Of a DNA stretch of 64,000 bases, positions 12,454-22,789 are shown piece after piece. Position 1 is the stretch's first letter. Every line of letters begins with the position of its first letter. The translations under genes and the position numbers were made by a program. This stretch comes from Nereocystis luetkeana. Lineage: Eukaryota > Sar > Phaeophyceae > Laminariales > Laminariaceae. The notes under the pieces were generated by a model that was given only the letters and a program-made list of their open reading frames with translations, made no database searches and had not been told where the DNA came from. The stretch is taken from NCBI GenBank assembly GCA_031213475.1, contig JARUPZ010000005.1:5948988-6012987 (forward strand), in the 5' to 3' direction.

Positions 12454-12680
12454 TCTATGGGCCACTTCAAGGTTATCCCGCTGCCGGGGCAGCTGTCGCG
12501 GTCGCAGGTCGCAAAATCGACTTCGCCTGCAAAGTTCTGTCTCCATCATATAGCTGGGAGATGCAGCGGTTGCATTTTACAGCGGGATTGAACACCGACT
12601 TGGACGGGCGGGTCCTGTTCGAAACGGGCTTCCAAGATCCGCCAGAAGAGGGCGAGGCAGAGGAGCCTTGGGGAGGTTTC
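12454..12680 (+). CDS. Host-type internal exon, unknown protein
   Basis: A start-less open segment preceded by a 3' splice site (AATTCACAG) and followed by GTAGGT at 12681 or GTGTAT at 12685. It encodes a balanced, non-repetitive peptide containing VYGPLQGYPAAG, KIDFACKVLSPSYSWEM, LNTDLDGRVLFETGF and an acidic end (PPEEGEAEEPWGGF). Amino-acid composition is that of a soluble globular protein, unlike the CAG-derived frames around it. I do not recognise the family. No partner exon was found nearby with confidence, so it may belong to a gene with long repeat-filled introns, or be a pseudogene remnant. Confidence 0.5.
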
Positions 12681-12689
12681 GTAGGTGTA

Positions 12690-13260
12690 TAGCACCATCA
12701 ATATCGGCAGCAGGAAAAAGTGCAGTCCACTCTGTAGAAGCAGCACCACCTGGAGCAGGCGATGACGTCTACCAGGCAGGAGAAGCACTAGCGGGAGGAG
12801 CACCCGGTACCAGCTGAAGCAGCGAAAGCAAAAGCAGCACCAGCACAAGCGGCACCAGAAGGAGCGGCACGAGCAGGAGCGGCACGAGCAGGAGCGGCAC
12901 GAGCACAGGAGCCGCACAAGCAGGAGCAACGCCAGCAGAGGGCCCAGCGGTATACGAAGAGGCAGCACCAGCGTGACGCGCGTCGTATGCTGTCTACATG
13001 TATGTGTCAACGCACGCAAATAATCCAATGACCCGCGTCGTATGCCGTCTCATAGCGGGTCTCTTCACGCCAAAGCAACTGAGATCAACATTCAATTGGC
13101 CAGAAAACTGACAGTCCTGTTGAAACTATTCCGGAACAAAACAAAATCCGTACTCGCGAAAAGTTCAAATTTCTCGCGAATCATGGTTGACAATCTTGCG
13201 AAATGCTATCGAAACGCCCTAACAGTGACTGACCAGAGCAAACGAGTTTATACTTCTATT
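12690..13260. repeat. Short minisatellites
   Basis: At 12840-12915 a 15-bp unit (GGAGCGGCACGAGCA) is repeated three to four times next to related GCAGCACCAGCA units. Farther right, CGCGTCGTATGC occurs twice (12978 and 13035). No gene is supported. Confidence 0.55.
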
Positions 13261-13261
13261 T

Positions 13262-13470
13262 ATAATGTGGTGTTTTCTATGTCGCCTACTCGGCTCAGCG
13301 AGGCCGGAATCAAAACCTATTTTTTCAGAGCCAGCTCAGCGACCGCCACGGTGCTCGGCCGGGGTCCAGACATGCGGCGTAATGTACCCACGACCCCCTT
13401 GCTTGCCCCGCAGCCGAAAGCGTGAGAAAGAACCTTCGGCCGCCGGAAAGCAGCATGCCAAAAAAATGTG
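13262..13470 (+). repeat. Interspersed repeat family C, plus copy
   Basis: About 210 bp that recur inverted at 39205-39430. Shared landmarks are GTCGCCTACTCGGCT, GTGCTCGGCCGGG, CCAGACATGCG, GTACCCACG, CGAAAGCG and GGAAAGCAGCATGCC, in the same order. Both copies read through as short peptides containing FSMSPTRL-like and PSTATVLGR-like sequence, so an ancestral coding exon is possible. The product is unknown. Confidence 0.6.
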
Positions 13471-13849
13471 CATCTTGTACAAATACCTACGTAGTCTCTC
13501 GTATTTTTGTGGTCTCCGTACCATATAATACCAACGCCAATGAACATGTACATACAGTAGTTCAATACGCTCGCATATAAGATTATGTACCTGGCTACAA
13601 GATTTCAAGAATGGAGTCACATACAGCAGAGGCAAAAGGACCCATTTTTTTCGCCTGAAAAAAACTTGCTTAACTAGTTGCCTCATACCGGTTTTTGTAC
13701 GCTACCATGCTCGCAGATTCCAAAATGATGCCGGAAACTACGCTCATACGAAGTGTATGCTTTATGTGCCGGCTTTTTGTTGGCTTTGTATTACCCCCGC
13801 AAGCCCCTCCCGCTCTCCTCCCCCCTGCCGCCTCCCACGCCCGCCCTCG

Positions 13850-14015
13850 CTCGCCCCCCCCCCTCCCCTTCTCCCCCGCAAGGAGGATGTTCGTATCACG
13901 TAGTACTGTGTACGAGGTGTATGGTAAAACACCCACTAGACAGCTTCATAGTATACCCATTGCTGTCTGTGGAAGTGGCCACTCCAGAAAATATATACAT
14001 GCAAGGCGCTTCGCG
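13850..14015 (+). repeat. R1 repeat, shortened copy
   Basis: After a C-rich run this copy has CGTATCACGTAGT, GGTAAAACACCCAC, GCTGTCTGTGGAAGTGGCCA and then jumps to GGCGCTTCGCGC, skipping the middle of the repeat as seen at 61885-62265. It lies upstream of the tyrosinase-like gene. Confidence 0.6.
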
Positions 14016-14672
14016 CAGCGGGCGGTTCCGTCCGCTACGCTTGCTCACGAGGAGCAATAGAATGGGACAGACGGTCGAAACTATCACGTGCTCATTGGCG
14101 ACTTGCAAATGCCAAGAGCTCCATGCCCCATCCAGGAAAATAACCCAAATGCCGCATGCATGTACGTACACACTTGTTTACTTATTTTGATATGTACCAA
14201 AAGGAAAGCACAGCACGGCACCGCACCGCACCGCAACTACAATGAAAATTGAATGGAAAAATTGAAACTTGAAAAAAAAGAAAAAAAACTCCCGTCCCCT
14301 CTAAGATGATTATTTCCCGCCTGGTTGGAACATCCTTGCACCGGTCGAAACAAAAGAAATCGAACAGCAGAGCTTCTCTCAGCCTCGTACGCTGCCCACC
14401 CCTCTCGCGAAAACCTCGCTACCGATTCGGTCCCGGGTAAAGCTTTCCTCCCTCTCTGTCACAGTGAGTCCCGTCGCCGCCTCGCGTGAAGCCCGGTGCT
14501 CCCCGTGACCCTCGTTTGTCAGCTCGACAATGTTGGTGTTTAGACCGCGGAGCTCTTCGGTGAACTTTAGACCGCGGAGCTCTTTCGATGAACTTCAGCT
14601 TGGTCGCAAACGTAAGCACTGCTTGAATTATATTTTGCAGATCAAAACGACCCTTATAGACGCGTACATACT
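14016..14672. other. Intergenic stretch ahead of a plus-strand gene
   Basis: No supported gene. A CACCG/CACCGCA run sits near 14217, and an 18-nt unit (GACCGCGGAGCTCTT) is duplicated at 14542 and 14569. A 3' splice-like site (TATATTTTGCAG) ends at 14640, just before the ATG of the next open frame. Confidence 0.35.
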
Positions 14673-15011
14673 ATGTCTAACCCCACACCAGGAGGCCAGA
14701 CAGAGCCCACTCATGCTTCCCTCGTGATCGATGGACAAGCAACCCCTAGCCACGAAAACGGCGACCGCGCACTGTCCAACCTCCCCTCCACCCGTCAGCG
14801 CCCGCTGACTCCCGCAACGGCGCCGGGCTCGCCCGTGGTGCCGCGCTCTGGGTACCACACGCACGCGCACAGAAAAAAATGCAAAACAAAACCAAAAGAG
14901 AAAACTAAAAGGCTCTCGCCGGCAAGTAATAGTAGGAAGCAGTGGCCAAAATGGGAGCTAAGAGATGTCAGGGATATAGCAGCCGAATACGCTCAGGATA
15001 TATCCATATAA
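14673..15011 (+). CDS. Hypothetical protein or 5' exon, low-complexity N-terminal region
   Basis: A 112-codon frame with start at 14673, 32 bp after a 3' splice-like site. The first two thirds are Pro/Thr/Ser-rich and probably disordered, followed by a basic patch (KKCKTKPKEKTKR) that could act as a nuclear localisation signal, then a short helical stretch (KWELRDVRDIAAEYAQD). The stop lies only a few bases before GTAAGT, so the frame may instead be spliced earlier. It lies 0.5 kb upstream of the first tyrosinase-like exon on the same strand, and a link between the two is not shown. Confidence 0.4.
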   Translation: MSNPTPGGQTEPTHASLVIDGQATPSHENGDRALSNLPSTRQRPLTPATAPGSPVVPRSGYHTHAHRKKCKTKPKEKTKRLSPASNSRKQWPKWELRDVRDIAAEYAQDISI

Positions 15012-15019
15012 AAGTAAGT

Positions 15020-15040
15020 CTATCAACTCGAAGTTGCCAT

Positions 15041-15081
<41 letters not shown>

Positions 15082-15290
15082 AGTTCGCGTCACAAGCGAT
15101 TCTTGATAGGATGCAGCTTTCCCTTCATGCGACTCGCCCATCACGTCACGGCGCTTCGCGCTTGCTGCAGGCAATGCCCGCCTGGTAGGTGAAAAGCGGG
15201 CGTTCTCCGTCCCGGCGCTGTAGGGATGCGACGGTCTATGGTTATGCGACTACGGTAACGCACGACGTGAGTACATGAGTACACCCCCCC
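15020..15290 (+). repeat. R1 repeat with (AT)n expansion
   Basis: Matches the R1 core: GTTGCCATCCATAT, then an (AT)n run of about 36 bp at 15043-15078, GCGATTCTTGATAGGATGCAG, CGGCGCTTCGCGCTTG, GGTGAAAA, CGTCCCGGC, CTATGGTTATGCGACTACGG and a terminal C run. It lies immediately 5' of the first tyrosinase-like exon. Confidence 0.7.
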
Positions 15291-15488
15291 TTCTCGCTGT
15301 ATCCAATATAAGCACCATGTATGTTGTTTCCGGTCTGACCACCGTCCACCTCCCTCCGCCCCCCCTGCCTCCCATCCTCTCCTCCCCCCTCCCCCTTTTC
15401 CCTCCCCCACTACTTCCTCGCCTTCCCCCTGAATTCATTCATGCCTCCGCCACGGCTTGTTGTATGTGTGTGGTGGTGGCAGCTACAG

Positions 15489-15619
15489 GTGAAGGTCCAG
15501 AGGTGGGGTTATATGGAAGTGCCCATCGTCGCCCAGGAGCACCACGACATGCTCATATGCCGGGGCGGACGTGTGAACTCGCGGGAGTATCTGACGCGCG
15601 CCCTGGAGGAGATGTGCGG
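15489..15619 (+). CDS. Tyrosinase-like gene, candidate exon 1
   Basis: Follows the acceptor CAGCTACAG and encodes VKVQRWGYMEVPIVAQEHHD then ICRGGRVNSREYLTRALEEMCG. An in-frame TAG follows at once, so the donor is probably GTAGCA at 15620. The reading phase does not join directly to the exon at 16203, which implies another small exon or a different donor. Confidence 0.45.
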
Positions 15620-18600
15620 GTAGCAAAGCACTGGTTTATGTGAGCACTTCTTTGTCATTTTGTGTTTGGTAGATTGTTTTGATCCGCTTGGTTTGTTTTG
15701 GTAGGTTAGGTGAATGTGTGGGTGTGTGGTATCTTCGGTTGGTTCTGTAGGTTTGTTTCGTTATTTTTAGTTGTTGTGTGCTTAACAAGTTTGTTTTTAC
15801 TCGTTGGACTTGATGAATTTAAGAGCATGACACTCGTTTCTAGGTACATAAGACCCATGGCGAATCATCATCTCTAGCACCGACAGTGGGGGAGGGTTGC
15901 CTGACTCTGCCGCGAGTTTGCACGAGATTTTACACGTGCCGTTGCCGATGCTTAATTGTTGTTTTGGATGAAGTTTCGCTTGGTACAAATGCGGATTATG
16001 TTCCAAATACGGTAAGTCATCCAGGGAGTCCCGAAATCTACGTGTATATTGCTATTAGTATCAAGGCTGTCCTCGGCGTAAAAAAATGATACGCTAGACC
16101 ATGGCACGATTACTCGCGGTCACGGCATTTGCACGGCACGCTTCCGCATTACCTGGTATGCGGTGTGCTGGTTCCGTCTTTGTTTCCCCGTCTTTCGAGC
16201 AGGCACGTGGTCTGGGTGCTCCAGCCACTACGACTTGCACGACGTCTTCCGTCGTACTACGGTTACGGACCTCACGGGCCTGTGCACGTCTGAGTTGGCG
16301 GAAACGTTGACCGCAAGGTATGATAAGGGTGGCGGGGGGAGCGGGGGCGTTTCGATGGAACGGGACCAGCGGAGTGGAGGGGCGGGGGGGGGGTGCGAGG
16401 AAGGCGGCGAGGCCTTGTTCGCTTTAGCCCCTTGTCTTGGCTCTTCGTCCTGGCCGTAGCCTTTGTCCCTAACCGTCTGTCTTGGTATCGGCGGTGGTCG
16501 TCTTGGTGTTGGCCTTGATGTAAGTGTTGGTGTTGGCCTTGGTGTCAGCGTGTTTATATATGTATCCTTGGTGTTGGCGTTGGTGTCGATGTCAGTGTTG
16601 GCCTCCCCCCACCTTGGCATTAGCTTGGCCTCAGCCTTGACCTTTGCTTTAGCTTTGGCCTTGGCCGTGGCGGTAGCCTGGGCCCTGGCCTTCGCATAGG
16701 CCCTAACATTAGCCTTGGTCCTATCCGCCCGGGTGTGCCCTTTGTCCGCCTTCTATGCCGTACCCCCACCTCTTTCCCCCCGCCACCGTTCTCTCCTCCT
16801 CCATCCCGCGCTCCCGCCCCCTCCGCGCCTCAACCTTCTCCCCGGTATGGCCTCTTCCCGTACTCCGCCCCCTAAGCCCACTCCGCCCCCCCCCCCCCGT
16901 CCCCACCCCCCACCCCCCCGCCCGCCCGCCCGCCCGCCCCCGCGCGCGGGCGCGGCCGACGTCTCCCCCATTCGTGTTCCGTGCTGTCCCGCCCTGCCCC
17001 CTGCACGCGTCTCCTACCCCACCATCGCCCGCCCCGGGTCCTGCCCCCTTCGTGTTCCGTCCGGCTCCGTTCCCTTTGCGCGTCCGTACGCTTCTCTACG
17101 GCGTGCCGACCTTGTTCAGAGATGCATGGACACACGGTAATGGCTATCGTGGGAGAGGAGTTCCGGCTTTCTCTGTCGGGGTACCTGCTCTTTATGTGCC
17201 AAGGCATATTTCGCGACCACCCGTTCAAGTGTGAGGGCTACGCCGAGGTGGGCATGGCGGAGGAGGAGGTTACGAAGACGGGCCAGTGTGGGTGTCTCGA
17301 CCTGGACCTTTACGAAATATGCGGCCTGGCTTGGTGGCTTATTGTTGAGAGGTTGGGTGGTTGGTTGGTTATTGTCTACTTGATTTCTTGGTTGATGGCA
17401 GATTGTTGTTGGCTATTGTCGGTTGGGTCTCGGGGGATAGTGATGGTGTTTGGTGGTACTTGGCGGTGGTTATTGATGCTTGATGGTGTGAGATTTTGTC
17501 TGATGGCGTGTGATTGTGTTGAGTGTTGCTCTTCTTTACTGTGGGTGAGGGTATCAGTTTTGTCTTGTGATCTCGATGGTGATCGGTGCTTGTTGCGTAC
17601 GTGCTTCTTCGTTGTTGGTTCTTGAGTATATACTGGGTTGTTGACCCCTGATCTTTGGCCATCATCACGCCGCGATTTTCGTTTGTTCATTGCCCGCGTC
17701 ATCACAACTGTTTTCTTTGTTTGCCTCACCTTCCCTCAAAAGCAGCATTATATTCATGAGAACAAATCGCGTGCGTGCGTGCGTGCGTGCGTCCATACGT
17801 GCACTGCTTTCGATTAATCGAACAAACGCGACACTCCCTCCCTCCCTCCTTCCCCCCCTCCCCTCCCTCTCTCCCACCGGCCGTCCATGCCGAGTTGATG
17901 TGACCAGGGTGATGATTATGTCCAGGTATACCAAATGTTTGCGGACGGTTACGACTTTGGCTTCTTGACGGAGGGTGAGAAGAGGGCGCTCGCTATCCAG
18001 TGCTGCAACGGGCAAGTGGGCATGGGAGAGTCGTCTCAGCCTAGCTCTCCGCTGGAAGTGACCTTCTGGTCGATGCACTGCACTGTAGAACGCCTCCTCA
18101 TGTCGGAGGTTTTGCATTTTGATTGGATTTTACTTGATGTTATTCGATTGGTTGGTGATGTAAAGGTTTGTCTTGAACTTGAGTGTGTGGTTTGATTTGA
18201 CGTTTGTGCATGCTTTGTTTTTATGTTGTTTTTCGTTCGACTAATGCTATGATTGCAGATTCGATTAGTGCTTTGGTTGATGCTGTGCTCGATGACGTGC
18301 CGCTGCTGCTGCTGCTGTTCCCGTTAAACACGGCAGCTCTTTTCTTGTGCTCTTTATTTCTATATTTTCTCGTTGTCGCTTGACCCTATGATTTTCCATC
18401 GGGGTCAGGTATGGTTACATTTTGTTATATCCTGGTACTGCATGAACCATCTGCAGTCGCCTTACTACTATATACCCTGGTAGACCATGTACACTCGCTT
18501 TATCTTTCACAAATCGCTCGAACGCTGCCCCCACCCCCACCCCCGCCCCGCCCGCATCCTGCCTGTATGAATATGCTTTGTACTGCCTCCCGTTGCGATG

Positions 18601-20637
18601 GCCGCTCAGCTTCAAGCTCATGTGGGACCGTTCCAAACTTCTCGTGGCCCGATGAGCCCGGCTTGTGGACGGGTATGGACGGAACCGAATACGACGTAGA
18701 AATATCAATCGACCGGGACGGGGCACGAGTCGCCCTTACGTTATTGGTATTTGCTTCGCTCGTTTTTTCTATCCATTTTATTTCCGTGTCGAATCGATTT
18801 ATATTTATTTCTCCGTTTTTTCTGTTCACTTTTCCCGCGTTTTGATTTTTTGTTTTCACCGCGGCGTTACGAATTTTGCTTTTTCGCCCTCATTTTTTTA
18901 TTGGTGTCACATGAGGGAGCTTCTGTTTTTGTTGTCGTGCTTTTGGTGTCTAGTGCCAGTATATTCTCTCGTGCTTGTGTTTCTTGGGTTCCGAGTAACA
19001 ATTAATGGCATCGTCGGACGAGCGGTTGGGTCTTGCGTTTTTTGTGTACTTTTCTGTATGCGACGTTTCTTCGTGATTTCGCGCTTTGCGTCAGCTCTGG
19101 TCGTGCAAATGAACCGCTCCTTTTGGACTAGACCTAGACATTATTTCCTTGAGCCCCTCAGTGGTTGATCGCACGCCTCCGCCTCCCCTTCCCGCCCTAA
19201 TGCGTTGCCTTGGTTTGTCTGGCAACCCTAACAATTCCTCGCCAACACTTTAGTTTATGCGTTGATCTATATCCCGATCTCCATACAAACCCATGCACCT
19301 ATTTACCCTACAACACCATCACCAGCCCCACTTGTTTTCCACACACACCCTCCTACTAACTAACGCCGCCGCCCCCGTCTCTCCTATGTTGGAAACCCAC
19401 CTCTTGCCCGCCTCCCCTACCCCTATCCCTACCCAAACGCCCTAGCTGTAATAAACCGGTCAAGCCTTAACGCTCTCCCCTACTCTCTATCCCTCCCTCC
19501 GCTTCAGGAACCGCATCGCCTACCTACCCACCGTCCCTTCCCAGCTACCAACCCCCATACAAAGTTCAGCTATTTATAACACCCACACCAATCGTCAACC
19601 CTTTAACCCTTGACCCCCATCCTACTTTATGACCCCCCCCCCCCGCCGTATATAATGTATAGTTTGGGTTGGCGTCCGTTGGCAACGACACTGTAAAACA
19701 TGCCGCTCATTACGTGAGAGCTAGACAACCAGGATGCCGCTGTTTTTTAGTTCTTTTTATTCAGGCTGGCGGTCAATTACAGCTGGCAATCGAGTTATAG
19801 ATCCTTTCTGCGGGGTGGAGCACCTTTACTCCGCACGGAGGGAATGATCGCATCACGTAGAGTGTATATGGTGAGGCACCCTAGAGGCAGTTACGCAGTA
19901 TCCCCATTTCTGTCTCTGGAAGTGGCCACGCCGAAAGTTAATTTACCTCATAGTAGCTGCCATCCATATGCATGTCCGCCTCATAAGCGATTCTTAGTAG
20001 GATGCAGGTCACCCGTCATGTGACCAAGTTAATTTACCTCATAGTAGCTGCCATCCATATGCATGTCCGCCTCATAAGCGATTCTTAGTAGGATGCAGGT
20101 CACCCGTCATGTGACCCGCCAGACACCTCACGGCGCTTCGCGCTAGGCGCAAGCAATGTCGACTTGGTCGGTGAAAACCCGACGTGCTCCATCCCGGCAT
20201 TGTAGAGACACGAGTGTCTATGGTCATGCGACTACGAGTACCCCCCCCCCTGCGTCCATTTCCCGTTGTTTTTTTTTTCCTGTTTGCCGCAGTGCTACGG
20301 CCACAGGGGCAGCGATTACACCATCTTCGCCGACCTGATCACGTCCGTGTTCACTTTCAACGGGATCACGGCACCCAACACCATCGCCAACCGAGAGGTG
20401 ATCAGGATGTTCGACCCCAGCGTAAACGCGCAGCCGTTCATCTACGACAACTTCGAGTGGCCCCACTGTACGGCGCAGGGATACGACTTCACGGACTTTT
20501 ACAACCCGAGCACCGGCAAGGCTGGGCCAAAGGGCAGGGCTGCGACTCCGGAGGAGAAGTGGAAGCTGCCGAGTCGGCAGCGGCTAAGAAAACTGGGTCG
20601 AAGTACATGTAGGAAAACTTTCTGCTGCTGCTGCTGA
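15489..20637 (+). CDS. Multi-exon tyrosinase-like copper-binding protein (gene span)
   Basis: At least five plus-strand exons (15489-15619, 16203-16328, 17120 to about 17290, 17926-18108, 20293-20637) encode a protein of the tyrosinase/hemocyanin (type-3 copper) fold. Two blocks support this: MHGHT with a following glycine, matching the end of a CuA site, and FWSMHCTVERL, matching the CuB signature with its Trp, His and Arg. The last exon has CYGHRGSDY and YDNFEWPHC, Cys/His-rich motifs I associate with eukaryotic homologues. Such enzymes oxidise phenols, for example in pigment or wall phenolic chemistry, although some relatives only bind or carry. Introns of 0.6-2 kb hold minisatellites and an R1 repeat. 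No signal peptide could be assigned because the first exon is uncertain. Confidence 0.6.
16203..16328 (+). CDS. Tyrosinase-like gene, exon with conserved Cys/His
   Basis: Follows the acceptor TTTCGAGCAG. It encodes WSGCSSHYDLHDVFRR, then LTGLCTSELAETLTARYDK. Using the donor GTGGCG at 16329, it leaves one base, and this joins in phase to the next exon to give YDKEMHGHT, which is a good argument for the junction. Confidence 0.55.
16320..17000. repeat. Low-complexity intron content (GTTGGC and CCCGCC runs)
   Basis: The intron between the 16203 and 17120 exons holds a hexamer-like minisatellite of GGTGTTGGCCTT type at 16480-16720, and a C/CCG-rich run at 16760-16960. Long Pro- or Gly-rich frames here are artefacts of base composition. 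Confidence 0.6.
17120..17290 (+). CDS. Tyrosinase-like gene, CuA-type exon
   Basis: Begins after CTTGTTCAG and encodes MHGHTVMAIVGEEF, GYLLFMCQGIFRDHPFKC and a Cys-rich end (TGQCGCLDLDLYE). The MHGHT segment followed by a small residue and Gly fits the last histidine of a CuA site. The 3' limit is uncertain: GTTACG, GTGTGG and GTGTCT are all possible donors. Confidence 0.5.
17926..18108 (+). CDS. Tyrosinase-like gene, CuB exon
   Basis: Acceptor TGTCCAG, donor GTTTTG, both in phase 0, 61 codons. The exon encodes MFADGYDFGFLTEGEKRALA, a CC pair, and then VTFWSMHCTVERLLMSE. FWSMHCTVER corresponds to the CuB consensus (Asp/Pro, FW, two residues, His, then Glu/Asp-Arg), although the usual Asp before the Phe is a Thr here and the second His of the motif is not obvious. 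Confidence 0.65.
18600..18690 (+). CDS. Tyrosinase-like gene, possible short exon
   Basis: Between the CuB exon and the last exon, an acceptor (CGCTCAG, ending near 18612) and a donor-like GGGTATGG near 18672 bound a short open segment. In one frame it reads VPNFSWPDEPGLW, which suits the spacer before the CYGH motif, but the phase does not match the preceding exon cleanly. Treat it as a candidate only. Confidence 0.25.
19815..20250 (+). repeat. R1 repeat, near full length, with internal 91-bp duplication
   Basis: Contains every R1 landmark from GATCGCATCACGTAGAG through TCTCTGGAAGTGGCCACG, GCATGTCCGCCTCA, CACGGCGCTTCGCGC and GTCATGCGACTACG to the terminal C run. The segment 19935-20025 is repeated exactly at 20026-20116. 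It sits in the last intron of the tyrosinase-like gene, about 40 bp before the final acceptor. Confidence 0.8.
20293..20637 (+). CDS. Tyrosinase-like gene, C-terminal exon
   Basis: Acceptor TTTGCCGCAG, phase 0, open for 114 codons to TGA at 20635. It encodes CYGHRGSDYTIFADLI, then FDPSVNAQPFIYDNFEW, PHCTAQGYDFTDFYNPSTGK, and a basic tail (PSRQRLRKLGR) ending in four Cys specified by a CTG run. The poly-Cys end comes from triplet repeat DNA and may be a recent extension of the reading frame. Codon third positions are strongly G/C, unlike the flanking introns. Confidence 0.65.
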   Translation, partial: CYGHRGSDYTIFADLITSVFTFNGITAPNTIANREVIRMFDPSVNAQPFIYDNFEWPHCTAQGYDFTDFYNPSTGKAGPKGRAATPEEKWKLPSRQRLRKLGRSTCRKTFCCCC

Positions 20638-22655
20638 ACAGCTGGCGAACGGCTGCTGATCAGCACTTGAATATCTGCTGAACATCACCTGAGTTGCTGG
20701 TGTTACACAGCTGCTGTGGTGCTGCTATTACTCTAGTACTACTTTTACTGCTATTACTAATGCTGCTGCTTTTGTTTTTTCCGCGGCGGTCGCATTGACT
20801 ATTTCGCTCGTCACGATTGCCATTGTGTCGTCCATGCCTTGGTGGTCCATCGCTTAGCCAGCGCTCTTCGCGGAAGAAGTATTGCACACATAACAGAGTT
20901 GGGGTTGTGTTGTATTGCGTCTGACGGATTGATGAACGTTGTTTGGAGTACGTTTTACTACATTTCGCTCCGTCCCACCCCTCCCCCCCCCCGGCCACTC
21001 TATGAGCTACCCCCCCCCCCCCGCCCGCGGCCCTCTTCTCCATGTTGTGTGATGTTGTTTTGATCACGTTGTTTTGTTTTGCTCCTTAGACGGAGTTTAT
21101 TCTCACGATAGTGTGTACACTACCCACGCACACTCCTCTGTACCCCGGTTTAGCTTAGCATTCATGTTTTTTTTTCCCATTTTTTTTCGTGTTTCGTTGC
21201 AGTGTTCGTCCCTCGGATTGGCATGTTGCCGACTTTTGTTTTGCTTTTCTGCCTTTCGATTCGTTTGTTTAACTTAGTTGGTTTGATTGGTTTGCTTGCT
21301 TGCTTGTATGTTGCTTGGTTGGCTGGAGCTGGATGGCCGGTCCTGCATTTCGATTCATTTATTTGGCTGGGTTGTTTTTTTTTATTTGTTGACATGTTTT
21401 CATATTTTCGTTTTGTTATTTTTGTGTGCGGCTGTGAACAAACTAATCCCTATTTGCATCACCAGTGATTGCTGGAGTTGGAGTTGCTGAAGGTGTCCTT
21501 TCGGATGAGTGGGGGCATCCAGCTGTGAGGAGAGACAATGGCGTAGAACAGCCGATTTTCCTGATTGAGGATGCTTATCCGATAAGCGTGTAGGCTTATG
21601 TTTGTTCTCAAGATAATGCGTTTCCTCATATCTAAACAACTGCACTGCTGTAAAAATATATCGGGTGTTTATAGCCCTTTGGGACAGCGGTCGATCACAC
21701 CAATCAAAACTAAAATTATGTTTGCGGAGTCTCATCATATGTCGTGATGCAGTATATCGGTATTCATGGGAGAGGCGCTTCCCCCCTGACTACCATTCTT
21801 GTTGCACATCCTCTGTTTCATGAACATGTCAAGGTTGTTCTGTGGTTTGCTTAGTGGGATCGATACCTATAACATCGATACTTGCAAGCTGTGGGTGAAT
21901 TTTTCCCCCATGAGGGAAACACATTTCTTGAAAAGTACAAAACATCATAGTTTCGGTTATCCGTGTCACCGGAAAGGCCATTCTCATCTAGGAAAATCTA
22001 CTGCTATACTTTGATGCTGTTACCCCTTTACGTACGCGTTATGGTTTTGTCCTACATAGGTTTGCTTTGTTGAGTTTGGCATTTTTCTTCTGCGTTTTCG
22101 ACGATTAACAGAAGAATCTCGAGTAGAAAACGCGGCATAGACGGAGGCGTATATACATACCTGGTAAATGCCATTATTTTGACATTTTTTTAAATGTTTT
22201 TACCCGGACATTTGTTTCGGTCTCGCCTGAAATTGTGCGAAAAGCAAAACGCGCCGTAGACCCACTATTTTGGCCATATTCGATATTGGTACTCTTTTTG
22301 GCTCCGATCATTTTTTCATTTTCGTCTAGAAGAGTTCTGATAAACAAAATACCGCTACCCTTGTTGTGTACCACCGGCTCCAAGTACCTGGTGCATACAT
22401 GCCAGTGTGCCAAGGTATCCCCGCTTCCCCTATATTTTTGTGGTGGCGTGTGTCTTATGAAACATGGGAGTTTCTTGCCCTTCCCGCTCATGACTTTTAA
22501 TGGCGGGGAAGCAAAAGCGCTGGCAATGATCAAACCTGTGTCTGTGTGATCAAGCGTTTTCTAATTTAACAACCTCCACAGTTGCCGGTTCGATCCCATA
22601 GTGCAATAGTATTCTGGTGTAAAATACCTACTGATATAGCCTAACCTACGTGTAC
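20638..22655. other. Downstream flank of the tyrosinase-like gene
   Basis: Starts with CTGCTGAAC-type triplets that may be 3' UTR. Around 21070-21450 the strand is T/G-rich (TTTGTTTT, GGTTTG) as in the introns of this window. Some Phe/Leu-rich frames run through it but show no domain. One TACCTGGTA motif is at 22158. No gene is supported. Confidence 0.4.
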
Positions 22656-22766
22656 CTATTACGGGGGACCATAGTTAACAGGACCTATGGTACACATAAA
22701 AACCTATATGTTTATCCATTTTTACTAACAATATTTGGTCCTGTTAACTATGGTCCCCCGTAATAG
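22656..22766. mobile_element. MITE-like hairpin with perfect 30-bp terminal inverted repeats
   Basis: The left arm, 22656-22685, begins CTATTACGGGGGACC and the right arm, 22737-22766, is its exact reverse complement ending GGTCCCCCGTAATAG. The arms enclose 51 bp of AT-rich sequence. If the outer TA is a target-site duplication, the inverted repeat starts TTACGGGGG, which would fit a Tc1/mariner-like non-autonomous element. Perfect identity of the arms suggests recent activity or gene conversion. No coding sequence. Confidence 0.8.
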
Positions 22767-22789
22767 TATTCTCAGTTTGTAGAACTACT

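Noticed and set aside
16715-17140. Pro-rich plus-strand and Gly-rich minus-strand frames
   Set aside because: Products of C-rich intron sequence in the tyrosinase-like gene.
22580-22610. GGTTCGATCC word resembling a tRNA T loop
   Set aside because: No flanking stems or A box at the right distance.
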